In this document: piece after piece, positions 10,746 through 19,836 of the stretch
Layout: each line of letters starts with the position of its first letter
How positions within the stretch are numbered: position 1 is the first letter of the stretch
The notes under the pieces: model-generated
The model's input: only the letters and a program-made list of their open reading frames with translations
Told to the model about the DNA's origin: nothing
Databases searched by the model: none
Assembly (NCBI RefSeq): GCF_021365465.1
Contig: NZ_CP089932.1
Location: 3,224,001 to 3,288,000 of the forward strand
Direction: 5' to 3'
DNA length: 64,000 bases
Source of the DNA: Erwinia tracheiphila
Lineage (GTDB): Bacteria; Pseudomonadota; Gammaproteobacteria; Enterobacterales; Enterobacteriaceae
Position numbers and translations under genes: made by a program

Positions 10746-10923
10746 CTAATCTCCTTTTAAATAGATGCATTGAAATGCCAAGCCAAACTAGAGGAAGATA
10801 TACAGAGTGCGTTCAACTTTCATAAGTAAGCTCACATGACAGAACAGGATCGCTTTGGTTGTGGCCCTCTGCAATTGTTCAAGTCCGGTTCTGCTAGCTT
10901 CGTACAGGGCAAAGAACCATTTT

Positions 10924-12066
10924 CTATTGCAGACCAAAGACTTTCAGCATGGTACTGAATTTCACCTCGGTTTCGTTCCATTCCGCTTGTGGTGATGAAG
11001 CAGAAACAATACCGGCTCCGGCAAAAAGACGGATACGCTGACCTGCCAGGGTCGCACATCGAATACACACCGCCCATTCACCATTTCCCTCTTCATCGCA
11101 CCAGCCCACCAGCCCGCCAAAAAGCTGGCGATCAAACGGCTCAAGCTGCGCAATCAGTCGGCGGGCAGCCACCTGCGGATGACCACTGAGCGCAGGTGTT
11201 GGGTGCAACAGACAGGCCAGTGAAAGCGAGTTTTCCTGTTCAGAAGCCACTTCGCCTTCAATTTTCGTCGCCAGGTGCCACAGCTGGGCCGTCGTCACGG
11301 GTACTGGCTGCGAGGGCAGATGGATCGTGATGCTACGCGGTTGGAGACGCTGCCACATTGCCTGGATGACCAACTGATGTTCATGGCGATCTTTTGGTGA
11401 CTGCATCAGCTTCTGACCGATTTCCACATCCCGCTGTGGGCTGTTCAGGTTACGTCGTGCCGAACCCGCCAGCGGCTGTGATGCAAAATGGCGGCCGGAC
11501 TTACGCAGTAACAGCTCCGGGCTGGCACCTATCAGGGTCGTGCCGTCTGATAATGGCAGATAAAAATGGTGGCACCCGGGATTAAGGGCAATCAGGCGGT
11601 TAACCAGCGCTGCGGGCTGGAGTGTCCGTGCGGTAGTGATATCTATTAGCCGGGACAACACCACTTTATTCAGGCTGCCAGTCTCAATAGCTTTCAGCGC
11701 ATTAACCACCATTGAGGTAAAAATCGCTTTTTCCGGGACAGCCTTTTGCCCCGTCGTTTCCAGGGTTAGATGCCCACTGGCTGTCACTAATAGACGCCGC
11801 TCAAGAAAGTGGGTGTGGCGCGGAATAAACAGTGCCGAAGGCTGCGTGGTATCAAAGGGTATCGCTCCCACCAGCAGCGGATGCGTGATACCCGACGCCC
11901 TTGCGGTAGCAAACGCTTCGCGGGCCGCCTGTTGAAACGCACCGTCAAACCACTCACCGTCACGGGCGGGCGTCGTCACGGAAAGAAAGCGCCCTTCGGC
12001 GACCAGACTTTTCCAGCATGAGGTGAACAAGAAGCTCTCCGCGCCGGAAGGTATCGTTGAAAACAT
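10924..12066 (-). CDS. Isochorismate synthase (EntC/DhbC-type)
   Basis: The enzyme isomerises chorismate to isochorismate for catecholate/salicylate siderophores or menaquinone. The chorismate-binding core is complete: KVVLSR, GASPELLLRK, SQPLAGSARR, KDRHEHQLV, IEGEV, HPTPALSGHP, and LFGGLVGW...FAGAGIV at the end. The start at 12066 (MFSTIPSGAESF) is preferred because AAGGAGTGTGCG precedes it; that gives 380 residues, similar to EntC. It lies 79 bp downstream of a MATE exporter on the same strand. No entE/B/A genes are visible here, so the product's fate is unknown; menF is an alternative identity but the length and motifs fit EntC better. Confidence 0.8.
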   Translation of the reverse strand: MFSTIPSGAESFLFTSCWKSLVAEGRFLSVTTPARDGEWFDGAFQQAAREAFATARASGITHPLLVGAIPFDTTQPSALFIPRHTHFLERRLLVTASGHLTLETTGQKAVPEKAIFTSMVVNALKAIETGSLNKVVLSRLIDITTARTLQPAALVNRLIALNPGCHHFYLPLSDGTTLIGASPELLLRKSGRHFASQPLAGSARRNLNSPQRDVEIGQKLMQSPKDRHEHQLVIQAMWQRLQPRSITIHLPSQPVPVTTAQLWHLATKIEGEVASEQENSLSLACLLHPTPALSGHPQVAARRLIAQLEPFDRQLFGGLVGWCDEEGNGEWAVCIRCATLAGQRIRLFAGAGIVSASSPQAEWNETEVKFSTMLKVFGLQ

Positions 12067-12145
12067 CGCACACTCCTTGTCGCCTGTTGCCATGATGGCC
12101 CACGCATTATGGCTACCTTTCTTAGCCAGTGAAGCAGGGCTGCCC

Positions 12146-13690
12146 CTAATCGGTGGTTGACGATGCCACTTTGGTATATTTCCATAGCCAGCGTCCACTG
12201 GTCATCCGGCGGTAAAAGAAGATGGCGCGTACGATCCAGTCAAGCACCATCCCCAGCCAGACGCCCACCACACCAAAGCCCAGCATCACACCAAGTGTAT
12301 ATCCGGCTATGATACGACATCCCCACATGCCCAACATTGATACCCACATGGTAAAACACGCATCGCGTGCGCCTTTTAGTCCGGCAGGCAGCACCCAGGA
12401 TGCGGCCCAGATCGGCATAAACGCAGCGTTAAGCCAGATCAATATTTTCACCACGTGAATAACATCGTCTTCCTGAGTGTAAAAAGAGGCCAGCACACCA
12501 GCCAGGGGGGCTGATAGCGCCGCCAGAAAGCACAAGCAGAGGTTGGATAACCAGAAAATCGTCTTCAGCTGCCGTTCCGGCTGCCCAAGCTGACCTTTCC
12601 CCAGGCGCGTGCCGACAATAATGGTTGCCGTGGAACCCAACGCATTTCCCGGCAGGTTTATCATGGACGCAATGGAAAAAGCGATGAAATTACCTGCAAT
12701 CACATCGGTGCCCATTCCGGCAACAAATACCTGAGTGAGTAATTTTCCACCATTAAACAAGACAGATTCGATGCTGGCAGGTACGCCAATACCTAAAACT
12801 TCCTTGAGAATGCCGGTATCCAGTCGGGAGAAATAACTACGCAAGGTGATTTTCAACTGCGGATTAAAACCGATCACCAACACATAAATAACCGCCACCG
12901 CGCCAACATAACGGGAAAGCGTCAGTCCTAGTCCTGCCCCGGCAAAGCCCATTCCTTTCCAGCCGAAGCAACCATAGATCAGCACGGTGCTGAACACGAT
13001 ATTGAGAATATTCATGCCGCCGTTAATCAGCATGGGAATTTTGGTATTGCCCGCGCCGCGCAGTGCACCACAGCCTATCAGCGCAATGGCTGCTGCCGGA
13101 TAGCTCCAGGCGGTAATACCAAGGTAAACCAGCGCCAGCTCTTTGACTTGCGGCTCTGCATTTTCCGCAATCAGATCGATAATCTGCTCGCCAAAAAACT
13201 CAATGCCCGTCGCCAGCAAAATGGCAAACACCGTCATCAACACCAGAGACTGTCTGGTTGCCGCTTCCGCACGTTCACGGTTGAGCTTGCCAAGGCTGAA
13301 AGCCACCACCACGGTGGTACCCAAATCAATCGCAGCAAAGAAGGAGATCACCACCATATTGAAGCTGTCTGCCAGCCCTACGCCCGCCATTGCCTCTTTG
13401 CCCAGCCAGCTAACCAGAAAGGTACTCAGCACCCCCATGAGCAGCACGCAGAGGTTTTCGAAAAAAATGGGCACCGCCAGGGGAGTAATTTCACGCCAGA
13501 ACAACACCCGCGATGAGCGTCGTTTTTGATACCAGGATGAAAACCTGATGGTCTGAAGCAGAATCGCGCTGAAGTTTTGCAAGATAATTCCTGCCAGAAA
13601 AGAGGAAGCGTTAAGAAGGCTCTGGCAAATGATGGTTAAAGACCGTGGAATATGCAAAACCTTTTTCGTGATTTTCCTGCCGCACCGCAC
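12146..13690 (-). CDS. yeeO: YeeO-type MATE family exporter
   Basis: The 514-residue protein has twelve predicted membrane helices of the MATE fold and close similarity to E. coli YeeO, for example REITPLAVPIF, LLMGVLSTFLVSWLGK, GVGLADSFNMVV, GCGALRGAGNTKIP and WVLPAGLKGARDA. YeeO is reported to export flavins and dipeptides. The N-terminal about 60 residues are poorly conserved, and the exact start is uncertain. The following isochorismate synthase gene, 79 bp away, may be co-transcribed. Confidence 0.85.
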   Translation of the reverse strand: MRCGRKITKKVLHIPRSLTIICQSLLNASSFLAGIILQNFSAILLQTIRFSSWYQKRRSSRVLFWREITPLAVPIFFENLCVLLMGVLSTFLVSWLGKEAMAGVGLADSFNMVVISFFAAIDLGTTVVVAFSLGKLNRERAEAATRQSLVLMTVFAILLATGIEFFGEQIIDLIAENAEPQVKELALVYLGITAWSYPAAAIALIGCGALRGAGNTKIPMLINGGMNILNIVFSTVLIYGCFGWKGMGFAGAGLGLTLSRYVGAVAVIYVLVIGFNPQLKITLRSYFSRLDTGILKEVLGIGVPASIESVLFNGGKLLTQVFVAGMGTDVIAGNFIAFSIASMINLPGNALGSTATIIVGTRLGKGQLGQPERQLKTIFWLSNLCLCFLAALSAPLAGVLASFYTQEDDVIHVVKILIWLNAAFMPIWAASWVLPAGLKGARDACFTMWVSMLGMWGCRIIAGYTLGVMLGFGVVGVWLGMVLDWIVRAIFFYRRMTSGRWLWKYTKVASSTTD

Positions 13691-14007
13691 CGTTTAATAA
13701 TGAATAAGCACAAATCATTACACGAGAAGGTCGCCCGCGGAAAGGATCCCCCCTGCCGTTAAGAACAGGCTGTTAGTGGAAATAATTCGTCCGATCAGAC
13801 AGAGCCAAAAAGGATTGTGGGCTACGGCAGGTGTCGCGTACGGCGTAAAACACCCAAAAAAACGGCGCCAATTGCATCTTTTCGACAATAAATACCTTGA
13901 CAGAAAACCGCCTCTGCCAGCCGGTAATTTGACATGCGTCCACGACGAGGTGAAGTGACAAACAGGCTGATAATCCTGTCAGCAAACAGTGATTTTTAAC
14001 TGTCCAT

Positions 14008-14032
14008 AAAAAAGGGCGATCGACGATCGCCC
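14008..14032 (-). terminator. tmaR terminator
   Basis: On the minus strand GGGCGATC-GTC-GATCGCCC is followed by TTTTTT, 22 bp after the tmaR stop. Confidence 0.85.
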
Positions 14033-14053
14033 CGCTCTTCTTTACGCCAGATA

Positions 14054-14374
14054 TTAATGCGCTTTTGGCTCGCCTATCGCTTTCAGTTTTTTCGACAGGT
14101 CACGGCGTTCTTTTGAAAGATCAGCGTTTTTGATGATGTAATCATCAACGCGGTCTTCATAGTCGCTACGCATGCTGGCGATAATTTCCTGGATGGCCTC
14201 AACACTCATGCCTGGCTTGATGTATTCACTCAGGTTATCCAGCAACAGAACACGTTTCTGGTTATCACGAATTTTCTTTTCATTGTCGTGGATCTCGCGT
14301 TGCAACTTGTTCTTACGGCGAAACATGCGGACGAACTCCAGTACGTCCTGAAATGATTGCTTTGCATTTTCCAT
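14054..14374 (-). CDS. tmaR: TmaR (YeeX), PTS polar-localisation protein, DUF496
   Basis: The 106-residue, highly charged coiled-coil protein matches E. coli YeeX/TmaR through [19 protein letters not shown] and [17 protein letters not shown]. TmaR clusters at cell poles and sequesters PTS enzyme I. The start at 14374 (MENAKQSF) is chosen over the upstream ATG because AAAGGTG precedes it and it aligns with the family. A strong terminator follows. Confidence 0.93.
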   Translation of the reverse strand: MENAKQSFQDVLEFVRMFRRKNKLQREIHDNEKKIRDNQKRVLLLDNLSEYIKPGMSVEAIQEIIASMRSDYEDRVDDYIIKNADLSKERRDLSKKLKAIGEPKAH

Positions 14375-14526
14375 GGAAACACCTTTCATTCAGGCCTGTT
14401 AAAACAGGCGTTGTTATCATCGCGATCGGCACAGCGGTTAACCGCAGCCGATGCAATATTGAAGCGGACTGTTGCTATCTTACCCCGACGCGACAGGGTG
14501 TGCAGTAAGTTATGCAAATCATTTGT

Positions 14527-14740
14527 TTACGTAGTGCCAACCGAATTAAATCGGACAACCTTTCCAGCTGCCCGGCCATTATCCAGATTCAGCCAGACGT
14601 AGCCGAGAATGGGCGTTTCTATCAGCCCGTCATATCTTAATTCGCCGATCAGCGTGCGAAGCCCCTGACTGATACATGCCGCTAACTATTAATCCGGTGC
14701 CAAACAGCAGGCTGCAAAGCAGCGCGATCAGGACGTTCAT
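14527..14740 (-). pseudogene. Decayed gene pieces (membrane-protein N-terminus and unknown tail)
   Basis: From an ATG at 14740 the minus strand reads MNVLIALLCSLLFGTGLIVS followed by GMYQ, which looks like the first helix of a YeeE/YedE-type (DUF6691) transporter subunit, then breaks off. Directly after it, in another frame, 45 codons ending in TAA at 14527 read LRTLIGELRYDGLIETPILG and YVWLNLDNGR, an unidentified tail. The interval 14741-14943 also contains only fragments. Confidence 0.35.
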
Positions 14741-14943
14741 ACCAACTTCTGCCTACTGTATAACACCGGTTAACCCGACTATCAGCATCGCTGTGCCGAT
14801 AAAGATTGGTTACGATCTTACAGATTATACCTGGCACCTGGTGAAAGAATTAAAACAGGGTAATGTGCTTTTTTGTCAGCCTGCCATGCCGATAAAATGT
14901 GCGGGCGCACCGCAAAAAGCGTTGTATCTTTCCTGCGATCGCT

Positions 14944-15150
14944 GGCAACGTCATGGCGGGTGATGCGTTTGCTGTCAATGGCGCGGTCCACAATATACCC
15001 CGTCATCAGTTTGGTGAGGCTGGCCGGATTACGCCGCTCGTCAGCGTTGCCCTGAATCAAAACCTGCCCGGTGGTCGCGCCCATTAACACCCAGGAAGCG
15101 GCATCCACAGCGGGCGGCGTGACAGGAAAAGTTAACGGGTTCAGGTCCAC
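14944..15150 (-). pseudogene. dacD: D-alanyl-D-alanine carboxypeptidase DacD, N-terminal fragment
   Basis: About 69 codons match the start of mature DacD: AASWVLMGATTGQVLIQGNA, then RRNPASLTKLMTGYIVDRAI with the SxxK active-site Ser and Lys. The signal peptide is missing on one side and everything after ITRHDVA on the other. In E. coli dacD lies close to yeeX (tmaR), so this is the expected chromosomal neighbour destroyed by rearrangement. Confidence 0.75.
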
Positions 15151-15199
15151 TCTGCCCCACTGATAACGACCATAACTACAGTCACCATGAAAAACTGAC

Positions 15200-16496
15200 G
15201 CTTCTTCAACGGGAAACCCTCAATAATCTACTGTAATAAAAAGGGGCTTCCCTTGTTGTTGGCGGCTGGCTGACTGCATGATAACAGTAGGTTTTATCGT
15301 CAGAGGTTACCGCCATGGACGAGAAATCCCTCTCCTTAACCTGACCGCTCCATGGCAGGTTCAATCCCTTTCTCTTGATAAGAATGCAGGCTCCGTAACC
15401 GTTACTGTTGGGATTGCTGAAAATTCTCAATTAGCCTGTCCGGCAGGCGGTAAATTTTGCACTGTCCACGGCCATCGACACCGTAAATGGCGACACCTTG
15501 ATACCTGCCAGTTTACGACACTGGTTGAAGCCAGTGCTCCCAGCATTATGTGTCCGGAGCATGGCTGTCAAACCCTGCCAGTCCGGTGAGCAGGCCCCGG
15601 TAGCCGATATACGCTGCTGTTCGAATCGTTCGTCATCTCATGGTTGAAGCTCAGTAGATGCGGTCAGGAAACAGCTGAAGCTGGGCTGGAACGCCGTCGA
15701 TAACATTATGCAACAGGCGGTTAAGCGTGGACTGGGCCGCCGAAAAACACCGCAATCAGCCCGCCATCTCTGTGTTGACGAGGTCGCCTTCAAAAAGGGG
15801 CATCAGTACGTCACCGTTATCTCTGATACACAGGGGCAGTCTCTGGCGCTCAGGGATGACCGGGGTGTTGAAAGCCTTGCAGGCTATCTCCGGAGCCCGG
15901 GCGACCGTCAGGTCGAATCCGTTGATGGACATGAATCCGGCCTGTATCAGCGCGGCGCGGATCCAGCTGCTCAATACGGTGGAGAAAATCACGTTCGATC
16001 ACTTCCATGTAGCGAAAATGCTTTGTGCCGTCGTTGATAAGACACGACAGTCAGGGATGAAAATCATCCCGTTACAGGCGCGAAAAAGTGCGCATCGCTC
16101 GCGCTACCTGTGGCTGTATGGTCGCCATAAGCGGCATGGAAGTATCGCGGAAAGGCTGGAATCGGCGCAGACGTTACTGCCTGATACCAGCCATTGCTGG
16201 GCAATGAAGGAACTGGCCCGGGAACTCTGGAACCGCAGATACGACGAACGTAGCAGAAGCGGATGGCGCTGGCAAAAGATGTTGGCATACCGCTGCTGAC
16301 CAGCGCCGCCCGGACGTTACGTAAACAGCTTTATGGGATCCTGAACGCCATGAAACATCGGGTATCAAACGGCAGCGCAGAATCACTGAACGGTAAAATA
16401 AGGCTGCTGAGGATCAAGTCGGGAGGATACCGCAACAAAGAGCGCTTCAAAATAGCGGTAATGTTCCATTACGACAGATTAAACATGGGGTTATGA
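15200..16496 (+). mobile_element. ISL3-family element, multiply frameshifted transposase
   Basis: Successive frames give an ISL3 transposase in pieces: LLNLTAPWQVQSLSLDKNAG, then the zinc-finger region LACPAGGKFCTVHGHRHRKW (one expected Cys is Gly), then HLCVDEVAFKKGHQYVTVIS, ITFDHFHVAKMLCAVVDKTR and finally RVSNGSAESLNGKIRLLRIK to 16496. At least three frame changes separate them, so it is dead. The left boundary is approximate; it lies against the dacD fragment. A second, shorter piece in the opposite orientation is at 20818-20988. Confidence 0.75.
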
Positions 16497-16689
16497 GTCT
16501 ACCACCTTTACGGAGATTGAAGTGATGCGTGCGCTACGGAAAGGTCAGGCCGGGTCATTTTATTGTGGGCATCTCCCGGGCGAGATGCGTCTGGTAAACA
16601 GAGTATTTGGAAATTAAGACCTTTCAGTAATACAAAAAGCTTCCTCATCGTGAAACTTGCAACAGTGCCGATTGAACTAATTAGAGGTA

Positions 16690-18012
16690 TCACCTTTTTT
16701 GCGCATGGCTATATACGAAAGGTATGTAACCCGCCCCTAAAATCCCCCCGACGACCATACTGTTAAGTATGCCCTGAACGGGCACGGCATAGGCTCCTGA
16801 AAATGCAGCGCTAAATAAGGATGCGCGACTTGCTAATGTATTGCATACCTGATCTAAGGCGGTTTTCCGTGTTATTTCGTCTCTCGGTCGAAAATCAATA
16901 TCAATTTTAAGTTCAGCATTATTGGATACATAGGCATTAGCACCACGACTCGTTAATTCATCCAACGTTTCACCACCAATATTAACCAGTGCCCGGCCGA
17001 CAATATTCGCTGCTAATTTTCCCATCACAGGCTCAAGAGCATCAGAGAGCATGTTCATTCCTTGATCAACCGCAATCTGATTTCCCGCATAGGCAGTGGC
17101 GGAAAACGCGGTTGCCTTTATATTCAGGGAGCCTTCATTGTTGTCCTGTAACTGTAAAAAATACTGAGAGAGGTCTCGTACGGGTACATAGACAAATACC
17201 GCTGCGATCAACGCATTTGCCGCGGAGGAAAGCCCACCGGTCGTCGCTAATGCCGTTCCTGTTCCGACAACCAGGGCGATATTGGCGAGTCGTGAGCGCA
17301 GGCTCTCTGGCGTTTGTGTTCCTTCTTTAATATCTCGTACTATTGCCGCCAGCTGTAAAACAACAGGCATTGCAACGCTCACACCCGCTAAACTTACTTG
17401 CGCAGCCTGAGGAAGCGTTTTGAACAAGGCAGGAAGTGCAGATCTCCTGACATATTCACGTGCAGCTGTGGGTATACCGACAGAGACGGCATTACGCGTA
17501 AGTATTGTTCCTGTATTTTTGACATGACGTTGAAAAAATGTCTGCCAGGACTCTGGCGCTTCGCGATGAGCAACCCTATTTAATTCTGATTCTGGTATCT
17601 CAATAATGATATGTGGTGAATCATTGCTCCGGGACTGTGCTGCCTGTCGGCATAGTGCGGATGAGCTTTCCGCACGTTGTTGACAGGGGGACGTGGGTAA
17701 ACGAATCAGGTTTTTGATTTCCTCTATAGGGTCGCTATCGAAGATTAATACCGTCTCTTTTCGTTCAAGACCACGATGAGTGTCGTTTGATGTTCCGGGT
17801 GGCTGCAACATTTCATACAGACACCCATCGGCATCATGGGTCATGGCTTCATTGTTTTTTAATAACTCATTGTTACTATTGTGAACGAAAGCTATCTGTG
17901 ATGTCCTACGCTCCATAAGGTCTGCGGAATTCACGTTTTTTAGTTCAGTGCATTCGGGTGTGTGGTGAGAAATCAATGTCGCAGGTGAATTGTTATAAAT
18001 ACTGGCTGGCAT
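16690..18012 (-). CDS. Candidate type III secreted effector, unknown function
   Basis: The intact 440-residue ORF has no family I can name. Its first 50 residues are polar and rich in Ser, Thr, Pro and Asn (MPASIYNNSPATLISHHTPE), with no acidic residue among the first 18 and an aliphatic residue at position 5, the usual composition of a type III secretion signal. Residues about 180-440 are Gly/Ala-rich with several hydrophobic stretches (AGVSVAMPVVLQLAAIV, VGTGTALATTGGLSSAANAL, NSMVVGGILGAGYIPFVYS), suggesting host-membrane targeting. It survives intact amid IS debris 1.8 kb from an AvrB homologue. No hrp box is found upstream. The effector assignment is inference; an integrated membrane toxin is an alternative. 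Confidence 0.45.
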   Translation of the reverse strand: MPASIYNNSPATLISHHTPECTELKNVNSADLMERRTSQIAFVHNSNNELLKNNEAMTHDADGCLYEMLQPPGTSNDTHRGLERKETVLIFDSDPIEEIKNLIRLPTSPCQQRAESSSALCRQAAQSRSNDSPHIIIEIPESELNRVAHREAPESWQTFFQRHVKNTGTILTRNAVSVGIPTAAREYVRRSALPALFKTLPQAAQVSLAGVSVAMPVVLQLAAIVRDIKEGTQTPESLRSRLANIALVVGTGTALATTGGLSSAANALIAAVFVYVPVRDLSQYFLQLQDNNEGSLNIKATAFSATAYAGNQIAVDQGMNMLSDALEPVMGKLAANIVGRALVNIGGETLDELTSRGANAYVSNNAELKIDIDFRPRDEITRKTALDQVCNTLASRASLFSAAFSGAYAVPVQGILNSMVVGGILGAGYIPFVYSHAQKR

Positions 18013-18204
18013 AGTGTAAGGTTCCTGGTTGAATGAAAATGATGGTTTAAAGTTTTTATTTATTATTTTGTGTGCAAAATCAAGCCTCCAGTGCTGGCTA
18101 GTGGATTATATATAAAAAATACACCCGATGATTACTATAAAATTCCGGTATTTTATGTCGGAATGGGCTTTTTTTTAATAAATCACATTCCGGGCTGGCG
18201 TCCC

Positions 18205-18475
18205 TGTAGATAGTCGGTTTTTCAGGAAACCAACAGATAAAATTATTCCGCAGGTGATAATCCCTTACTTTGTGGATGCTGATATTGTCATTTGCGTATG
18301 ATGTGAATCAATTGATGCCTGCCAGTATCGTCTGGGCCCGCCGGAATGATTTGAATCCCAGCATGGGAGGGTTCGCCGTTTGATGTTGCAGTGATCCTGC
18401 TCAACCAGATTATTAAGATATTTGCTTTGCCTGACTGTGACGGCTTTCCTCAGCGACTTTGTCGGCATTGAGCGT
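18205..18475 (-). mobile_element. IS6-family transposase 3' remnant
   Basis: Minus-strand frames read KSLRKAVTVRQSKYLNNLVE then QDHCNIKRRTLP, and after a shift MLGFKSFRRAQTILAGIN, then QYQHPQSKGLSPAE with an in-frame stop before FYLL. These are the C-terminal landmarks of IS6-family transposases. Two frame changes and a stop make it dead. Confidence 0.7.
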
Positions 18476-18494
18476 GGCCTGGGTGGCGGTATCA

Positions 18495-18532
18495 GGGTTC
18501 TGATGCTCAGTCGAACGAAAACTCACGTTAGG
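18495..18532 (+). repeat. Tn3-family terminal inverted repeat (38 bp)
   Basis: The 38 bp match the Tn3 terminal repeat (GGGGTCTGACGCTCAGTGGA...) at about 34 positions: here GGGTTCTGATGCTCAGTCGA then ACGAAAACTCACGTTAGG. The outer G-rich end faces left, so the transposon interior lies to the right, toward the AvrB homologue. Confidence 0.8.
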
Positions 18533-18571
18533 CGAGAAAGGTCGTCCGGAAAATCGATGAATGAGCAATAG

Positions 18572-18656
18572 TGTCCGATAAATGCCATTTATCGATTAAA
18601 AATACACCGTTATGGTCGGTTTTCTCACTGTCGATAATATTTTGATTTATCGGACA
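18572..18656. other. Putative Tn3-type resolution (res) site
   Basis: Two blocks resemble resolvase subsites. The block 18629-18656 is exactly 28 bp, starts TGTCGATAATAT and ends ATTTATCGGACA, i.e. inverted 12-bp half sites as in res site I. The block 18572-18606 starts TGTCCGATAAAT and ends ATACA, about the size of site II. They lie 40 bp inside the Tn3-type inverted repeat. No intact tnpR is adjacent. Confidence 0.5.
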
Positions 18657-18873
18657 AAAAGTCCTTAACATGTGAAATTGTTCCATTGAGCGTCAAATTC
18701 CTTTTACGGGTCATCATGGGGAAAGACTCTGAGAACAATGGTTGTCAGATCATACATATTCAAATCAGGTTATGGCAACTCAGGGGGCGGCTGATGGAGG
18801 GATTTCAATTTACAGCCGTCAGGTTGCTTTGTTCCGAAAGCTCGCGTGATATTTTGTGGTCTCGTTATCGCCC

Positions 18874-19240
18874 CGCCGACAACGATGCCACGTTCAGGCA
18901 GTTCCTGACGCAACCGGACATTGCCCGTGATTTTATGGAACTGCATCTGCCTCAGAGTTGCGGACCATCTGCGACCTCAGCACACTGAAGCTGGAATCCG
19001 GCTCGTTCGTTGAAGATGATCTCAGCCAGTATTTCAGCGACGTCCTCTACAGCCTGAAAACTACAGCCAGCGACGGATATATTCATGTCCTGGTCGAGCA
19101 CCAGTCAACGCCGGACAAACATATGGCTTTCCGCCTGATACGCTATGCGGTGGCCGCCATGCAGCGCCACCTGGAGGCAGGGCATAAAAACTGCCACGGG
19201 TGATTCCGGTGCTGTTCTATACGGGTAGACCCGAACTGGA
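18874..19240 (+). pseudogene. Rpn/YhgA-like PD-(D/E)XK transposase-like nuclease, broken
   Basis: Two frames give [20 protein letters not shown] then, after a shift near 18955, [28 protein letters not shown]-type sequence ([20 protein letters not shown]) and a second shift before [12 protein letters not shown]. This is the N-terminal half of the recombination-promoting nuclease family. The start and the C-terminal half are missing. A longer relative lies at 22068-22838. Confidence 0.7.
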
Positions 19241-19280
19241 CGGCCAACATGGGTGCAAGGGCAAATTTCATTTTCACTTA

Positions 19281-19397
19281 GTATGATCCAGAAATTTTTA
19301 TTGCGAGCCAGCGGCGATAAATACGAGTCGTTACAGTTACAGCATCCGCATGGGGGCAGTTTATCCCCGGCAGAACAGTTTTATCTTCTGGCTGCAT
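19281..19397 (+). mobile_element. IS6-family transposase C-terminal remnant
   Basis: A short frame ends QLQHPHGGSLSPAEQFYLLA with a TAA at 19397, the same tail as seen on the minus strand at 18205-18475. It is a separate, oppositely oriented fragment. Confidence 0.5.
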
Positions 19398-19601
19398 AAA
19401 AAATCACCAGACCAGTTTTCAGCCAATCTGTCGTTGTTAATGCGACAGAGCAGTAATTGTCGCCTAATACCCAATAATGTAGTATATAGAGCAACAGGGG
19501 AGTGTTTCAGGGTGGCCAGCGATGCCTTACTGCGTAAAGAATTGGCCCTTATGACGCATAACCTGACTTACGACAGAAACCCCAACATCAGGCATGTGTA
19601 A
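19398..19601 (+). other. Short unidentified frame, probably remnant
   Basis: About 67 codons open after the IS6 tail read KSPDQFSANLSLLMRQSSNC and RLIPNNVVYRATGECFRVAS, ending at 19601. There is no convincing start or ribosome site, and I recognise no family. Confidence 0.2.
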
Positions 19602-19836
19602 ATGATACGCGCTGATAAACATTAACTATTTTTATATAAGGTGAATGCTGAAAGATTGCGTGGAACCATAGTGATAACAACGACGAGTAAAACTGTGACT
19701 AAAACCAACCAGAATGATTGGCTAATCTTCAAGTCGCCAAGAGAATAAAGCGTGAGTCAGAGTATTACAGCAATAGCTGTAATCTACCGTCAACACTATG
19801 GCAGCCTTGCGAACGGGATGTGTTTATATATGAATT

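Noticed and set aside
12067..12198. Longer start for isochorismate synthase
   Set aside because: The extension overlaps the MATE exporter's 3' end and lacks a ribosome site, while AAGGAGTGTGCG precedes the ATG at 12066.
13776..13985. Overlapping small frames on both strands between yeeO and tmaR
   Set aside because: No ribosome site, no recognised motif, and each is the shadow of the other.
18013..18200. hrp box upstream of the candidate effector
   Set aside because: No GGAACC-N15/16-CCAC arrangement is found on the minus strand; GGAACC next to the start codon has no -10 partner.
19662..19690. hrp box upstream of the AvrB homologue
   Set aside because: GGAACC is present, but the sequence 15-16 bp further (CGAGTAA) is a poor match to CCACNNA, so it is not listed as a feature.
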